A stretch of DNA of 64,000 bases from Heliocidaris tuberculata (Eukaryota; Echinodermata; Echinoidea; Camarodonta; Echinometridae). This document shows positions 13,781 to 27,100 of the stretch, in pieces. Where the stretch lies: contig CM046838.1 in the NCBI GenBank assembly GCA_025618425.1, forward strand, positions 18,908,880 through 18,972,879, read 5' to 3'. Within the stretch, counting starts at the first letter, position 1; every line of letters begins with the position of its first letter. The translations under genes were made by a program, and so were the position numbers. Under the pieces are notes generated by a model. That model had not been told where the DNA came from. It ran no database searches and worked only from the letters and a program-made list of their open reading frames with translations.

Positions 13781-15299
13781 GTCTCGCCTGCATTGGGCAA
13801 TTATCGGGGCAACATTTTCAATTGGTGAAAAATCAAAGGTTTGGGCACTTTAAGGGGTGCTCCCCTGAGCCCCCCCCCCCCCCATGTGGGCTGGATACCC
13901 CATTTGTACAACTGAAATCCCCTTCAACTAAGACTTATTGGACGGGGAAGTTCATTTAAAATCAAGCTGTGTGTTTGAAAGAAGCAGAATATACACATGC
14001 AATAATTGCAAATGGGACACTTTTGAAGATAATGATCTATACTTGAACAACTTGAAGTCTCCTTCTCCTAAGAATGATTCCTACCTAGTTTGGTTTCAAT
14101 CTACATGTAGCAATAGGTTTTATATAAGAGGGAAAACTGTTAATTTGGTGTCACAGGTTCTTGGGGGAGGGCCAAAAGCCCCTCCTCCCCACCCCACTCC
14201 CTCCTTAAGGGCAGGTACCCTATTTGCATTAATTTAAATCTTTGCCTAAAGATGATATTTAACTATTTTGGTTAGAACCCAGCCATGCATGTAAAAAATA
14301 TCTAATTTTCATAAATAGGGGCACTTTAGGGTGCTGCCCCTGAGCCCCCTTGGAGCAAGGTAACCTGTTTAAGGAATTGAGGTCTCCTTCCTCTAAGAAT
14401 GATACCTACCAACTTTGATTACAATCTTGCAACAGGGCTTAAAGAAGAAGAAGAAGCAAAACTGAATCTATTTAAACACGATAAAAACTACTTTCGAAAA
14501 ATAAACTCAAGGGCAATTTCAAAGGCCTATTGTACTGCCCATAGAAATCAGGTTCGGATTACGTAATACTCCATTATAATGTCCGCACATTTCTAAAGGT
14601 GATAGACGGGGCTATTGAAATTGTCTTGAGTTTATTTTTCGAAAGTAGTTTTTATCGTGTTTCTAACTACTGCCATTATTGGTGCTCTTGGTGGTTGTGC
14701 CCCCAAAGCTTTACTCCTAATATTGGTAGGTACCCCATCTGTATTAATTTAGATCTCCTTGCCCATAAGGATGATCCCTGCCAATTTTGGTTGAAATCCA
14801 CCACCAGCATTTTGAGAAGAAGCCGTATATGCACGTGTACATTACATGTACATTCATAATGTGCTACATACATGTATGTAGAGACAATATAAATTTTACC
14901 AAAAGCTTAACCGAGTTAACTGTCAGGAAGTGACCTTTAATGTGAATGAAAATGTAAGATTTGGGTATTCTTTTGAAAGAGGGTGACATAAAGACAATCC
15001 CTGCCAAGAATGATACCAAGTTTCAAAGAATTTAAACAAACACTTCTGAAATAAAGTAAAAATTCAAAAACTCAACCTCATGTTAAGTTTTTGGAACACA
15101 ATTGGACAAAATTGGCCTTAATTGACCTTTGACCTTGACATTTGACCTGAAATTTGTTCCTGTTTGTGTGCAAGTTTCATGAAAATTGAACATATAGTTT
15201 GAATTGAGAGTATTTCCAAAATTGTTGACGTCGCCGTCGCCGCCGTCGGAAAAGCGGCTCATATTTCTTGCTTTTTGCTTACGCAGGCAAAGGCGAGAC
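13781..15299. mobile_element. Non-autonomous element with GTCTCGCC / GGCGAGAC ends and internal tandem blocks
   Basis: Left end GTCTCGCCTGCATTGGGCA; right end reads CGCAGGCAAAGGCGAGAC. Inside are degenerate blocks of CCCTGAGCCCC plus TACCCCATTTGTA plus CTCCTTCTCCTAAGAATGAT (near 13850, 14050, 14157, 14327 and 14700), then TGACCTTTGACCTTGACATT and a CGTCGCCGTCGCCGCCGTCG run before the right end. A separate foldback element (14474-14662) is inserted inside. No transposase frame. No clear target duplication found. Confidence 0.55.
14474..14662. mobile_element. Foldback MITE family C, copy 1 (nested)
   Basis: About 48-base near-perfect terminal inverted repeats: AAACACGATAAAAACTAC to TCAAGGGCAATTTCAA on the left, and the reverse complement on the right ending GTAGTTTTTATCGTGTTT. 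It sits inside the element at 13781-15299. Copy 2 is at 28705-28900. Confidence 0.8.
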
Positions 15300-15634
15300 A
15301 AAAATTGTTTTCCGTTTCTGTACTTTAAAAAAAATGTTTTCCTCAGATCAGTAGAGTGTCCACCACCAGGAGAAAACGAGGTGTATCGTTGCCATTGAAC
15401 ATAATCATTACATTATTTTTGATAGTTTATGAAAATTTTCATAGCATTCAAGGCATGCTATGAATAAGCAGCATGTAATCCTGTGTTGAGGCTCAAAATA
15501 ATATTTGAAATTCAGCTATCCCAAAGACATGGACTGAAAGAATCATGTAAAATTACTCATCTGTTTAGAGCAAGAAGTGTGTTTATTCTGTAAAGTATAA
15601 AAGTTAACGCCCTTCTGGCTCTCAGCAGACGAAA

Positions 15635-15766
15635 TAGGGAGCTTTCGAAACCACGACGGTAGGTAGGTGGACGGTAGAAAACAAGTGCGCAGTGTGGATT
15701 TAGTATATAGTGACGTCATTTTCTTACCGTCCTCACACCCACCGTCCTCATTCCGAAAGCTCCCTA
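15635..15766. mobile_element. Short MITE with perfect 13-base inverted ends
   Basis: TAGGGAGCTTTCG at the left, CGAAAGCTCCCTA at the right, 132 bases in total; the internal parts GACGGTAGGTAGGTGGACGG and ACCGTCCTCACACCCACCGTC also pair. Confidence 0.75.
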
Positions 15767-17931
15767 AAATTGTTCTAAGTCATTACCGAGTCATTTTTTA
15801 TATTATCATAATTATAATCATTTCAGAGAAAGTCTGCTTCATTTAGTTTAATTTTGTTTTGGTTCTGCTAAAGAGTCAGTCAAAAGTCATTTAAATAACT
15901 TTGTTTTTTTTAAAGACGAGATGAAGACAAACTGGTGGAGTAGACATGGTAGAAGCACATCGGCTGTGATGATTTGAGAACACGTTCGTGCTGCCTTCCA
16001 TTCATGCAACGTGCAGAAAAGTGCAAAATCCGAATCAAAATAATAATGCCTTCGACTCTCCCCCGTGTCGAATTCCCAAACCTCGGTTCAACGTTCTTTC
16101 GCAGATTTGCTGAGGGACTTTCCATAATGATTTTATCTATCACCCATTCCTCCCCTTCAAGGATTGGCAAATGAAGAAGTTCATACTTGCCAAGACAGTA
16201 CAGGTTGGATCGTTAATATTGAAAACAAATTTTCTTTTAAAGAGAGATTATCATTACGAATAAACAAATAAACAACAAAAGCAAAAACAAACAAACAAAC
16301 AAACAAATAAACAAAAGCAAAAAGAAGCTTTAAAAAAGTACAGGCCAAAAGCAAAAAATTACTCTTCTTCATTTCCCCATATTTCAGAACTAAAGAGCAT
16401 ATAAATATTAAAGTACTTCAAACAGAAAAGGTGATTATAGAGCAAGGAATTCTTTAACTCTTTGTTTACCTCATAAATACTCTTCTCTATAGGATTTGTG
16501 TGTAGATTATGTGCCAAATTGTACAATGGCAGAGTAAGGATAATGTTTGCATTTATCTCAAAAGGGAGAATGTCTGGCTTGCTTACATTTTTCTTTTTGG
16601 CCTCAACAAGTAAATTGTTCAAAACATTTTATGAAGAAAAAAAAAAATCTTGATTATTTCCATGGTGGAGTTTTATAATTGCGGGATCATTAAAGGGGGC
16701 ATTCAAAAACAACAACACTATATCCCTGCATCCAGTGGTTACGCTGTTTCGATCCGAGTTAAAACATCAGTGAGTGACTACATTCTTTTGATGCTTTTTT
16801 GATGCTTCCCTGAACTTGACCAACCCGTAGACCTAACCTAAGTGTACCCTTATCCTTCCTCTACATCTTTGGCGAAATTAAGCCTTGGGCAATAAACCAT
16901 TTCGTAATTAGTTCATGGTACAAATGACCTTGAAATGGCCCAGATTTGTACGCACACGCACATTTGTTTTGGTGGACGCGCTACTTGTTTAACATGAAAA
17001 ATCGTACTGTACATTGTGCGCGCATCGTGGTGCGTACAAAATGACAGCGCATAGAGGTCAATTGTACTCGGTACAAATGACCTTGATCTGCACATGCGCA
17101 AATTGTAATTATGAACTGGCTTATTATCGCCGGAGCATGTTTCGGAGCACCGTTGTACATCCCGTCTTTTTTTGCTCTTTATCTTTTCTTTTTTTCTCTC
17201 TGTATAATTTTTATCTTGCTTTTCACTCTTTTTATATTTGTTTGTGATACGACTTAAGGAGGAGCTCAAGTCACTGCCCTTCCCCGTGGCCATACACGCC
17301 GCTCATTTCTTTTTAAATATTTTCTTATTATGACGTAATTATAATGCCTTAATGGATTTTGCATTCCACAATCTTCCCTGTTTTTGATTACAAGGATTTA
17401 GATGATCACACCAGAAGCACTTGGGATAATAACCGAAGAGGTTTTAATAATCTGGCAGTGGCGGGGATTGACGACCATTTTATTTAACCCTTCAAGTCTG
17501 AGTAAACTTTAAAGAATGGTCATGACCAAAAGAAGACAGAAAATTACATGTGCGACAATATATTTTGTATCAGATTTAAGAAAAGACTTGTTTTGTAGAG
17601 CTGAATAAAAGGGAAAATTCATCCAGGATGTTGCACTACCGTTTCCATAGTTTCAACAACCTTCTGTTTACATGTATCTTTTATTTTCTGCTGTCTGATG
17701 GTACTTAATACAGGGCACCCAAAAGCAACCATGCAGAGGCGTACCTCACTTCGTCTCGGGGAATGACACAGTTTCTAGATCACCTGGAGGCAATAGTTTT
17801 AACCATGGTCCTCAACGCAGTCAATGTTAATAGAAATCTCACGAATGATTTTTCAACTTCACCAGAACTTAACATTCTCTTTAATAATTAAATTCGTTTT
17901 CTGTCTTTTTTTTTTCTTCTCTTTGTTCCAG

Positions 17932-18145
17932 CTTGCCAAAACAGGAGGCATCTGTGGCCCATGGGTTCCTCCCGAGGGTGATATCTTCACGCACACAGAG
18001 TCTAAGGTGGACAGTTTAAACCATACCAACTGGACAACACCCCTGGCCTTGGTACCCCCTGGCGTTACATCTGTCATCGCGCATATCAGATTGGGGAATT
18101 GGCAGGCAGCATTGCACCACATTTTAACGGTCCGGCCCAGGAGCG
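17932..18145 (+). CDS. Receptor guanylate cyclase, exon 1 of visible set: ectodomain end
   Basis: Begins after a T-rich tract and CAG, ends before GTGAGT; starts in phase 0 and leaves one base. It encodes residues 1-71, an extracellular stretch with a Cys (C8) and two overlapping-spaced N-glycosylation sequons (N30-H-T and N33-W-T). The frame joins precisely to the Cys-rich stalk of the next exon. The segment does not let me say whether the ectodomain is the usual ANF-receptor/periplasmic-binding fold or another class. Phase 0 at the 5' edge means the preceding exon must end in phase 0. A foldback MITE starts about 20 bases after the donor. Confidence 0.72.
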
Positions 18146-21100
18146 GTGAGTCCATCCGGATGAACATAAAGGGGAAGTCCACCCCCATATTGAGTTGGTT
18201 TAAAAAGGAGACACATTTCAAAAATAGATCAATGAAAGTTTGAGCAAAACCCGATAAGAAAAAGTAAAGTTGAGAATTTTTGAAGTTCTAATAAATCAAA
18301 CAGAAGTTGACAACTCCGTGACGTACATGATATCTTGCGAGGTCTAATAAATCAAACAGAAGTTGACAACTCCGTGACGTACATGTATCTTGCGAGGTCC
18401 TCTCCCATTCGCCCTATAAAACAAAATCATAAATGATAATAAAGAAAATATTTAATCATAATGCACCCTAGATATAATCATTGCACATATATCTTTTTTC
18501 ACAAAACCTATATGAAATAAAGTAATGTATTCCTTCATCAAAAAGAAATTGAAAATTTATTATATTTTCTGTACAGAGAAAATGGGAGAGGACCTCACAA
18601 GACACGTCACGGAGTTGCCAATTTGTGTTTGATTAATTACAACTTCAAAAGTTCATAACTTTCTTATTTCTTATCGGATTATGCGCAAACTTCCATTAAT
18701 CTGTTTCTCTCATTTTTCTGCTTTTATCAAAATCAAGGACATACCAGAGTGGACTTTCCCTTTAAAGGGATTGATTGACTTTGCCCAGGATTGGAAAAAA
18801 AATCACTGTTCCAGCTAATGCTGTAATCATAATTGCAAACCTGTATAGGTCAGACAGGAATCGCCTGAGTTTTATAAGCTGATCGGTCGTTTATATATCA
18901 AGATATTTACGATTGAGCATTGATGTCGGGATAGAGTACCATCGAACCCGCTCTGAAATCGCCAAGCGCTGGTGCTTGGTTTTTGTGATTGCAGCGCAGT
19001 GAAGAAAAAGCGAGCGACTTGCGATCGCGATACCTTTCGCCTAGCTAGTTTTTTTTTCCCCCTCTTTTTTTAGGATAGTAAATGGGTTCCATTTTCTCTT
19101 ATACTTTCACATATCCTTAATTATATATGTAGTTAGAGGATTGCACACAATTCAGTGGCATTTGAGCTGATTTCACATTTTTTCACAAAGTTAATCAATC
19201 CCTTTACGGCGTAGGGTCATTCTCCAATTCTCTAAGCGTTCGAGTGATGTTCAATAAAGGCGTTTTGTAGAAATGGCCTCCTCCAGACCTGTCTTACTTT
19301 GGTCCAGAGAAGTAGACATCCACCAGGGAAATGTAACTTACATTTCCTTGCATCCACAATGCTACCTGTGTAGTTCTTACCCCCTTTCAGACTAGAGAGT
19401 TTTTGTATGGATATACCAGGGAAGTGTTTCCCTGGATATACGACGTATGGATATAGGACGTATGGATACAGGACGTTTTTATGTGTCTGCTCTTATATCA
19501 CGTCGTGCTAAAAGCATCGTTTCGTACGATGATCCTATATTTATACGATGTATATTTGTGTCTGAATGCTCTCATACGTCGTATGAATATAGGATAACAT
19601 GGTGTGTCTGAAAGGGGAGTTAGCCTCTCTTTGTCTCTTAATTACCTCTTCTGTCCTCTTCATTATTAGCTCTCTTTTATTTATATCCCACTCTCTGCCT
19701 TTCATCCTCTTTCTCCCCTTGAAAAGTACAATGACGCAAAGACCAATGCGAATTTAAACGTGGAGAAATCAAACACTTCAAATTGATTATCGGGTTGTTT
19801 TAGAAAAAAAAAATATATCAAACTTTATTGGAATGAAGTTGATTTAAATTTGTCTATAAAAGCAATGTTGTAATCTTCTTTAAAAGGTCCGTCTCTACTG
19901 AATACGGTCGTACGTGTTTACTCGATACGAAAGGGGAAAAATAATGGCTTTTTCACGAATGCATTTTGCACAATAATGTCAGTCATCGTGATGTATGTTT
20001 TTCACATTGCATGTGGGCTGTGATCCAGAATCAAATTGACAGAAAGGATAAAGCTTCAATTTTCAGTCCCCAAAGGAGAAATCGCCGAGGAAATTTAATT
20101 TTCTTCTATGTGGGAGAGAGGGATTCCTTAACCCTTCCTAGGACAGCCCTTACACGGTACATTGCACTCCTGGTGAAGGAGGTTCACTCAAATACCATGT
20201 ACTAAAGCCCGTTTATTCACCTGCTCGTTCTTACTATTATTACCTGCGACTATTGCCGCCTGGAAGATCCTCTTTTCTTCCTCTCCCTACCGCTTAATGA
20301 TGTTTTCACAAGAAAGCCAATAGAGCTGGCGAAACTTGATTCAGGGTACGTAATATCTATGAAAATATTCGAGATATTAGATTTGGCAGGGGATGTCAGA
20401 GGGAACGAGAGCATTGCGCATAATGTTTCAATAACATAGTACCTAGCTGCATGCATAGCAAGTCGACATGAAGAACGTTCTCATGGACAGTTGTTCTTGT
20501 TCTTTTATATCATGCTCTTGATGGACAACACCTTTTGGCAGAACTTGTAGCATGTTGTACACCCGACATATTATGGCGAGAGCTAGAGAGGGTCAAATCA
20601 TTGAAAGGAGGTTAACATGCAGCATCCCTTTTGAATGTATAACTCGGTCACATTTCAAACAGGTCACGGCTATTGGAACGGGCCTACTGAAAGATTAAAA
20701 TCCAACGTTGTCTGGAAAGATAAATAGTCTGCGGAGCTATGCCGATTGCAACATTTATTTTGGTGGTACGAGTTTGTCCAACTCCTCACACGAACGACTT
20801 TGCCGAGCCCTGGGCTGCGCAAATATCCAATTTTTGCCAAATTGCTCAGCGCAAACGGGTGGCTATATTGCATTGCGCTCGGTTGGTTTCGCACTGTACA
20901 CAGCTGACCGCCGGAGGGCAGCACTGAGATTGATAGTTCCATTAATAAAGATTGGAGAAGTTCGTCATGACATGGCGAGCACAAAATGTTCAGGAAAAGG
21001 GCAAGGTGAAGACGGAGACAAGTTAGAATAAGGAAACAAGTATGTAAACATGTAGATAAAGAACAAAGCCATGCTATCCATCATGAATAGATTCTGGATA

Positions 21101-24100
21101 ACGTCTAACCTGACTGTGGATCAATAGAAAGAAACGCATGGAGTGAGGTTTTAAATTTGGAAAAATTATATTGTTGAGGAAAAGGCGATAATCAGACTGT
21201 AGGTAAAGATGAATGGATGACGTTAATACCTGTTGCTTCTAGATTTTATATCTAAGAGATCATGATAGGAACTTAAAACTAGCAAGTAATGATGAAGAGG
21301 GGCGACAGAATTTTATAATAATCATATTCCTGTTGATTCTGCATTTAGCCTGTCCATTGAAGTCATTGTAACTCATAATTTCTTGGTGAAATCATCACTG
21401 ACATTTTAGATTGATATTTTTCATTTGTAAAATGTTATGAGAAGCCAAAGATATTTTTGTAACTGATGGATTTACCTACTTCTTCAACTCATTATATTAC
21501 AATCAAGCATTGTTTTAAAAAATGTATTGCTCTTCAACTACTTAATATATGAAGTTAAGCAACAAAGATTAAACATTAATTTTATGATATCCTTCTCAGA
21601 ATATCTGAACAATGCTTCACGTCCTGTAAAGGACACGATCGCTAATTCTTTCAAGAGATCAACTCAATAGACCTGTTCACAAATATATTCAAATTTTATG
21701 CATACTTTTTAAAACAAAGGTTGTTCTTGACAACCTGAAAGCTTGTCAGAGGCTTGTCAGACATGGTAACAAGTAATGTATGCAAACTTGTATTATCTAA
21801 TTCATTCATTAATAACAGGTTAATGGAATACCTCGTTACTAGGTCCCCAGGAAAGAAACATCCATAAATTGGAATAACTTTGTGAACACGTCTCTTTCAA
21901 TAGCCTAGAATTGTTTTGTCTATTGAAACCATGGTCGGATTATATAAGATAATACTGTAAAGTTTGCATGTTTCAAAACGTGACCGACATGGATATTGAA
22001 TTTCTTTTAAAGTCTTTGCGATCGTGTAAAAGTCTTCGCTGACTTGTATCCTTTGTATTTTTGAACAGTATGCGGAAATGACGCCTGTGAAGACTTGGAG
22101 GGTGAAACCTGCTCCAACTGTCCAGCTGACTGCGGGCGATGTCCACTATCAACGGGGGCACTGGCGGGGATTATAACTGGATGTATCGTGGTCGTCGGCA
22201 GTTTCTGCAGTATTATCGGGGTAAGATGTGAACCTATTCAGTATCCTATCAGGAACAATAGTGAGCTTCCACTAACGCCCAAAATATCGGTTTACAGCTA
22301 TTGGAAAAAATAATGTCGATTAATAATGCTGATTTATTTGAAGAAAAAAAATACATGATAAAACACATTTATTGGTATTTCGCTCGGCCATTTTGATAAA
22401 TGTAAAATCTGTAGTTTAAAAATTCATCCTCTGATCTGTAAAATATTAATATTATCTGGCGATAAGATTTCTCTTTATTGTACATAAGCACAAAAAGGTA
22501 AAGTCGCTTATCACTCAGAAATACCGGGTAACATAGGGTTAAATATACTGTTATGAATTACGATTACCATCGTAAAATTCTTTGTCCTTTTGAAATTATT
22601 TAATAGCTTTTTACAATTCTACACAGTGTAAAGCAAAGAATGTCACTATATGTAACCTGTATCGTAAGTAATATATCTGCCCAGGTTAAAAAATACCATG
22701 TTGTTATGTAAACGACATTAAAGCTATGGACGCATTGCTGGGCGAGTAAAAAGGCAATTTCATTTCCCTTCGCAGTACTTTTACTGGCGACAGGAGAAGA
22801 TGTTTTGGGATGAGAGTTGGATCATCAACTATGAAGATATTAAACCAGGTGAGTGAAAGACTTCATGATGAGTGAATGTTGAAGTATCAATTCCTCCTTT
22901 AAGAGGAAGTCCACCGTGATAATAAGTTGGTTTTGATAAAAACAGAAAAGCGTGAGAAACAGATCAGTGAATCAGTTTTGCGGGAAATCTTCAAAAAAGG
23001 GAAAGTTACGAATTTCTAAAAAGTTCCAGATTGGCAACTCTGTGATTTACTCTTCGAACATCTTTCCCATTCCCTTTGTACTGAAAATTATATATTAGTA
23101 TTTCTAAATTATTGATAAAAAAGTACCTATGTATGTATTTCATAAAAAGATTTCTTTACAAGCATAATTTTCGGCAAACTAATACCTATAATTAAGCATT
23201 ATCTTTTGACAAAATAGAAATGAGTAAATTATTTCGTTCAGAGCAAATGAAAGAGGTCCTCAAAAGGCAAAGTCAAAGTTTTATTACATTACGAAGGTTA
23301 TTATTATAATTAGTCTTAATCATGCTAATAATCCTGCTTCGATCTAGATAAATGGTTATTTAAAGTGATCACGGTATCCTCGTACTCGATTGAATTTTGT
23401 GGCAGAGTTGTCTTTTAAAACAGTAGTTTGCAAGGCAATTAAAAATGATTGAGAAATCATTTTCTCAAAAAAACGGATATGTCCATTTTCATCTTCAGAC
23501 ACCGGTCAGCGAGGTTTTGGCGGGAGTGTAATCAGCATCCGAGGAGACTGCGATACATCGGCGTCTAGCGTATCTGGTTTTGTACACACAGCACATCATA
23601 AACAAGTCTTCGCACAAACAGGAATCTAGTAAGTTTATCATCTAGCTGTTACCATGGTTACAGCAAGTCTAGAATACTTCTCATCTGTATAAGGTATACT
23701 GAGAAGATGTGCTGTATGCACATCACATGTAGACAAGTCTTCTCGCACAAACATTAATGTAGTAAATTATCCTCTAGCTGTTACCATGGTTACTGGAAGT
23801 GTAGAACAATGTATTATCGGTACAAGATATAAAGAGAAGATGACTGTGCTGTATAAGTTTCTTTCACAATATCAGCATGACCAAACACATCTTTCTCTTT
23901 AAAGTGATTTGGTAACTTTGTAGAGGCTTGATAAAATCTGAGCTGCCTGGCCTTACATGCTATCAGTGTATGTAATATGGTGTAAAAATGAAGCCCAGGA
24001 AAAAAAAAGAAACGCACTTCAAAATCATCATGTGCTTCACAAAAGTAAACATATGCAAGTGACCGGAAATGCCAGACTCATTTTCCCCATAGACTCAGTG

Positions 24101-27100
24101 TTAGACTAAAGCGTATGGCCATATACGCTTTCGTAAATGGGAGTATTCAGTCATAGATATCTTAATAATAGTATTACATATTTGAAAACCTTTCTATGTT
24201 TGGCTATTTATTTATCCTTCTGAACATCATTATACAAGACAGATATCAAAATTCAACAATTTATTAAATCAAGCCTCCACGGAGTTACCGAATCGAGACA
24301 TTCACCATACTCATCATCATTATGTTCACTCATTCTTCATATGGATTATACCCTTTTACAGGCGTATGGAAGATGATTAATAATATCTTCTGTGAACGAC
24401 CTATATAATATGCCTGCCATAAAGATTCAATACGGTCTATCGTCCCATAAATGCAATCGTATAATAAAGCTTTCCAATGTAATGAATAGGCTATCATTGG
24501 TGCTAAAGCATTCGTCACCCTCCCTCCCAGAAAGAAAAAAAAAAGAGTCTTCAAATCACCTTCTTCTTTCTATTAAGCATGCTTATCATTTTACAATCAC
24601 CAGACGAAAGATCGATTACCTAATGTCAAGGCCAAGGAGTATTATTTTAGTAATTCGAGATTGATGTCTATATCAGTCTTACATTTGAACCTGGTCGACC
24701 TGTAAAAGGCTTTGGCAAGGTATCATACTGTCTCAGACTCCTGATATCATTTCTCTGCTGTCAATAGGCCTGTCTTCACCAGCCCAAGTTTCCAAAACAG
24801 CCCGCTTATTCTGATCCGGGGGAAACCAACCCGATCAGAGCTAGCTCGAGCTAGTATGTAATGAAGATGAACTCTGGTTTAACTTAAACTCCACTCTAAG
24901 TTATACCACGGCTTTAACTAAAACTGACCTAAACAGCAAGTCCAGTATGAATTTATATACCTGTATACAGTTAAAGTTAAACCACACTAGACTGTAGTTT
25001 AAGTTAAACCGGAGTTCAGAATGTGATTTTTTTTTAAACTCCGGTTTAAAGGGCAGGTTTAGACTGGGATTAAACCATACTTAGACCTCGGTTTAAGTAA
25101 ATATAAACCGCAGTTCAGAATACGGGCCACTATCTTTGACAAAATAAAGACAGGAGTCAATGTAGTCAGAGGTAATGTCGTCGGAGCAATTGTCGCCAGA
25201 GCAAATATCGGATCACCTGTCTCGATTGACATTTGCTTTAACTCATTTACTCAGTCTCATATAAGGTTAGGTTTAGTGGTGGGGGCTTGTCCCATCTATA
25301 TATGTATCTAAACAGTATGGCACGTTTTATCTTCTAATTCCATATTTTTGACTAATTTATTTTCACTCAAATGCCTTTTTCTCGTTCAGTAGCGAGCAGC
25401 GATGAGATACAGAGGACCATTTTTGGCTGTGAAATCTAGGAATTGGCTAGAAAAAGAGGAAAAAAGGGATCAATGCACTCTTCCTTATGGAATTGCCATC
25501 AACTTTGCTCCTCATATTTTCCTTGTCCCACTAACACTTTGAGATATTTGGGGGCGATAGGCATTATGATCATTTGAAGTGTACTGCTCACCTAATATAA
25601 AAAAAGATTTTAAAAATGGTTATGGCTATAGAATGTATCAAATCAACCTCAAAGAACTTTACCTGGCATTATATGGATAAACGATTTAGGAGTATCAGGG
25701 GCGGCGCGCCCGGGGGTAGGGGGGAGGGGGTGGGCACAGTGCCCCCACTTTTTCAAGTACCCCAAAAGTGTCCTTTTTATTTCTGAAAATGCCCCCTTTC
25801 TCTCTGATAAGTGCCCTTTTTTTTAATACCGTGTGCCCCTTTTCCTTTCAAATAGGTGCTCTTTCCCCTTTCTGATAAGTGCCCTTTTTTCTGCTTCTGA
25901 AAGTGCCCCTTTTTCAAATTAGATATTGTCACCTTATCTCTCTAATAAGTGCCCTTTGCGCCTTCTGAAAAGTGCCCCTTTTCAAATATGGTAATTGCCA
26001 CCTTGTCGCTCTAATAAGTATCCTTTTCACCTTCTGATAAGTGCCCCTTTTCGAATCTAAATAATGCCCCCTTTTTCTCTAATTTATGCCTTTTTCTCCT
26101 TTGATAAGTGCATTTTTACTTCTGATAGGTGCCCCTTTTCCCTTCTAATATGTGCCCTTTTCCTTTTCTCATAAGTGCCCCTTTCCACCTATGATGAGCC
26201 CTTTCCTCTTATTATAAGTGTCCCCTTTTACCTGTATTTACAATTTTTTTTTTTAAACAAAAAGAGCCATATCTAGCTTCAAAGAATTGATGCGGCTTTA
26301 CAGGTACCCACAATGTAAGGCAGCGGAGCTGGAGGCAAAAGGGCACAATGCCGACGCCCAGCAAAGGATTTCTCATTCCGTTTGCTTGAATGTGCCAATA
26401 ATTTACACCAAATAAGGGCAATATTTTTTGAAAAATTAATGTCCCCATAACTCGCTCGCTACGTTCGCTAGCTCTTACAGTATATAATAAAATCAAGCAG
26501 ATTGCATAAAGTATGTTATATATCGGTGTAATCCTAAAGAAAACGACAGGGTTAATGTACAAATTGAAAGATCATTCGACATTCCCCAAAATAAATTTTC
26601 TGTTGTCATTTTCATTATATCGCTGTAAATAATGTACAACTCAAGGACTTCAGCATTAGAAAAAAGTCCGATTTTTTTCTCGCTCGCTTCGCTCGCTCGC
26701 ACATGAATCGTTAGACCATTATACACAACTGCTCATCAGGGAAGCTGAAGTAGTGACCAGAACCACAATAAAAAGGAAGAAGGTGATGCTTGATAATAAC
26801 TATATTAATTAGACTGTAGGGTAATACCAATGTCACAAAATTGTCCTTTTTTCGCTTTATGTTCACCCCTTTTAGGTACCCCTTTCTTCCCCCCAAAGTG
26901 CCCTTTTTTGCTGGTGCCTCCCCCCCCCCCTTGAAAGACGCTCCGCCGCCCCTGAGGAGTATGAAGAAAATAAAGGACAACATAAACTCGCGCACACGGA
27001 ACTCAACACTTTGTGAGTTCGTGCGTGCGTCAGCTAGTCTACTTCATAGGTCTACTTACAAATCGCTGTTACCTTTGATGAGCGTGAATTTAAACTTGAA

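Larger units (their letters stand above)
1..17931. other. Upstream region: no supported exon; repeats and unique AT-rich DNA
   Basis: This is either the 5' intron of the guanylate cyclase gene or intergenic DNA. I looked for an exon ending in phase 0 that could precede 17932 and found none I can defend. It holds the repeats listed separately (2223, 3540, 5777, 6964, 7355, 8816, 10077, 11139, 13781, 15635), poly-C/G runs (3231, 6435, 8466, 11719, 12436, 12766, 13533), purine-rich DNA (4620-4920) and A-rich DNA (16255-16330). The two-strand open area at 3982-4449 has no recognisable product. Confidence 0.6.
18146..22068. other. Intron of the guanylate cyclase gene (exon 1 to 2)
   Basis: 3.9 kb. 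Two MITEs lie back to back (18166-18765 and 18764-19206), a third at 19377-19621, and a CTCF-like motif at 20908. The patch 20640-21020 is richer in G+C and open on both strands but has no recognisable product. The rest is AT-rich with nothing further seen. Confidence 0.75.

Noticed and set aside
17859..18221. 120-codon minus-strand frame
   Set aside because: Antisense shadow of guanylate cyclase exon 1.
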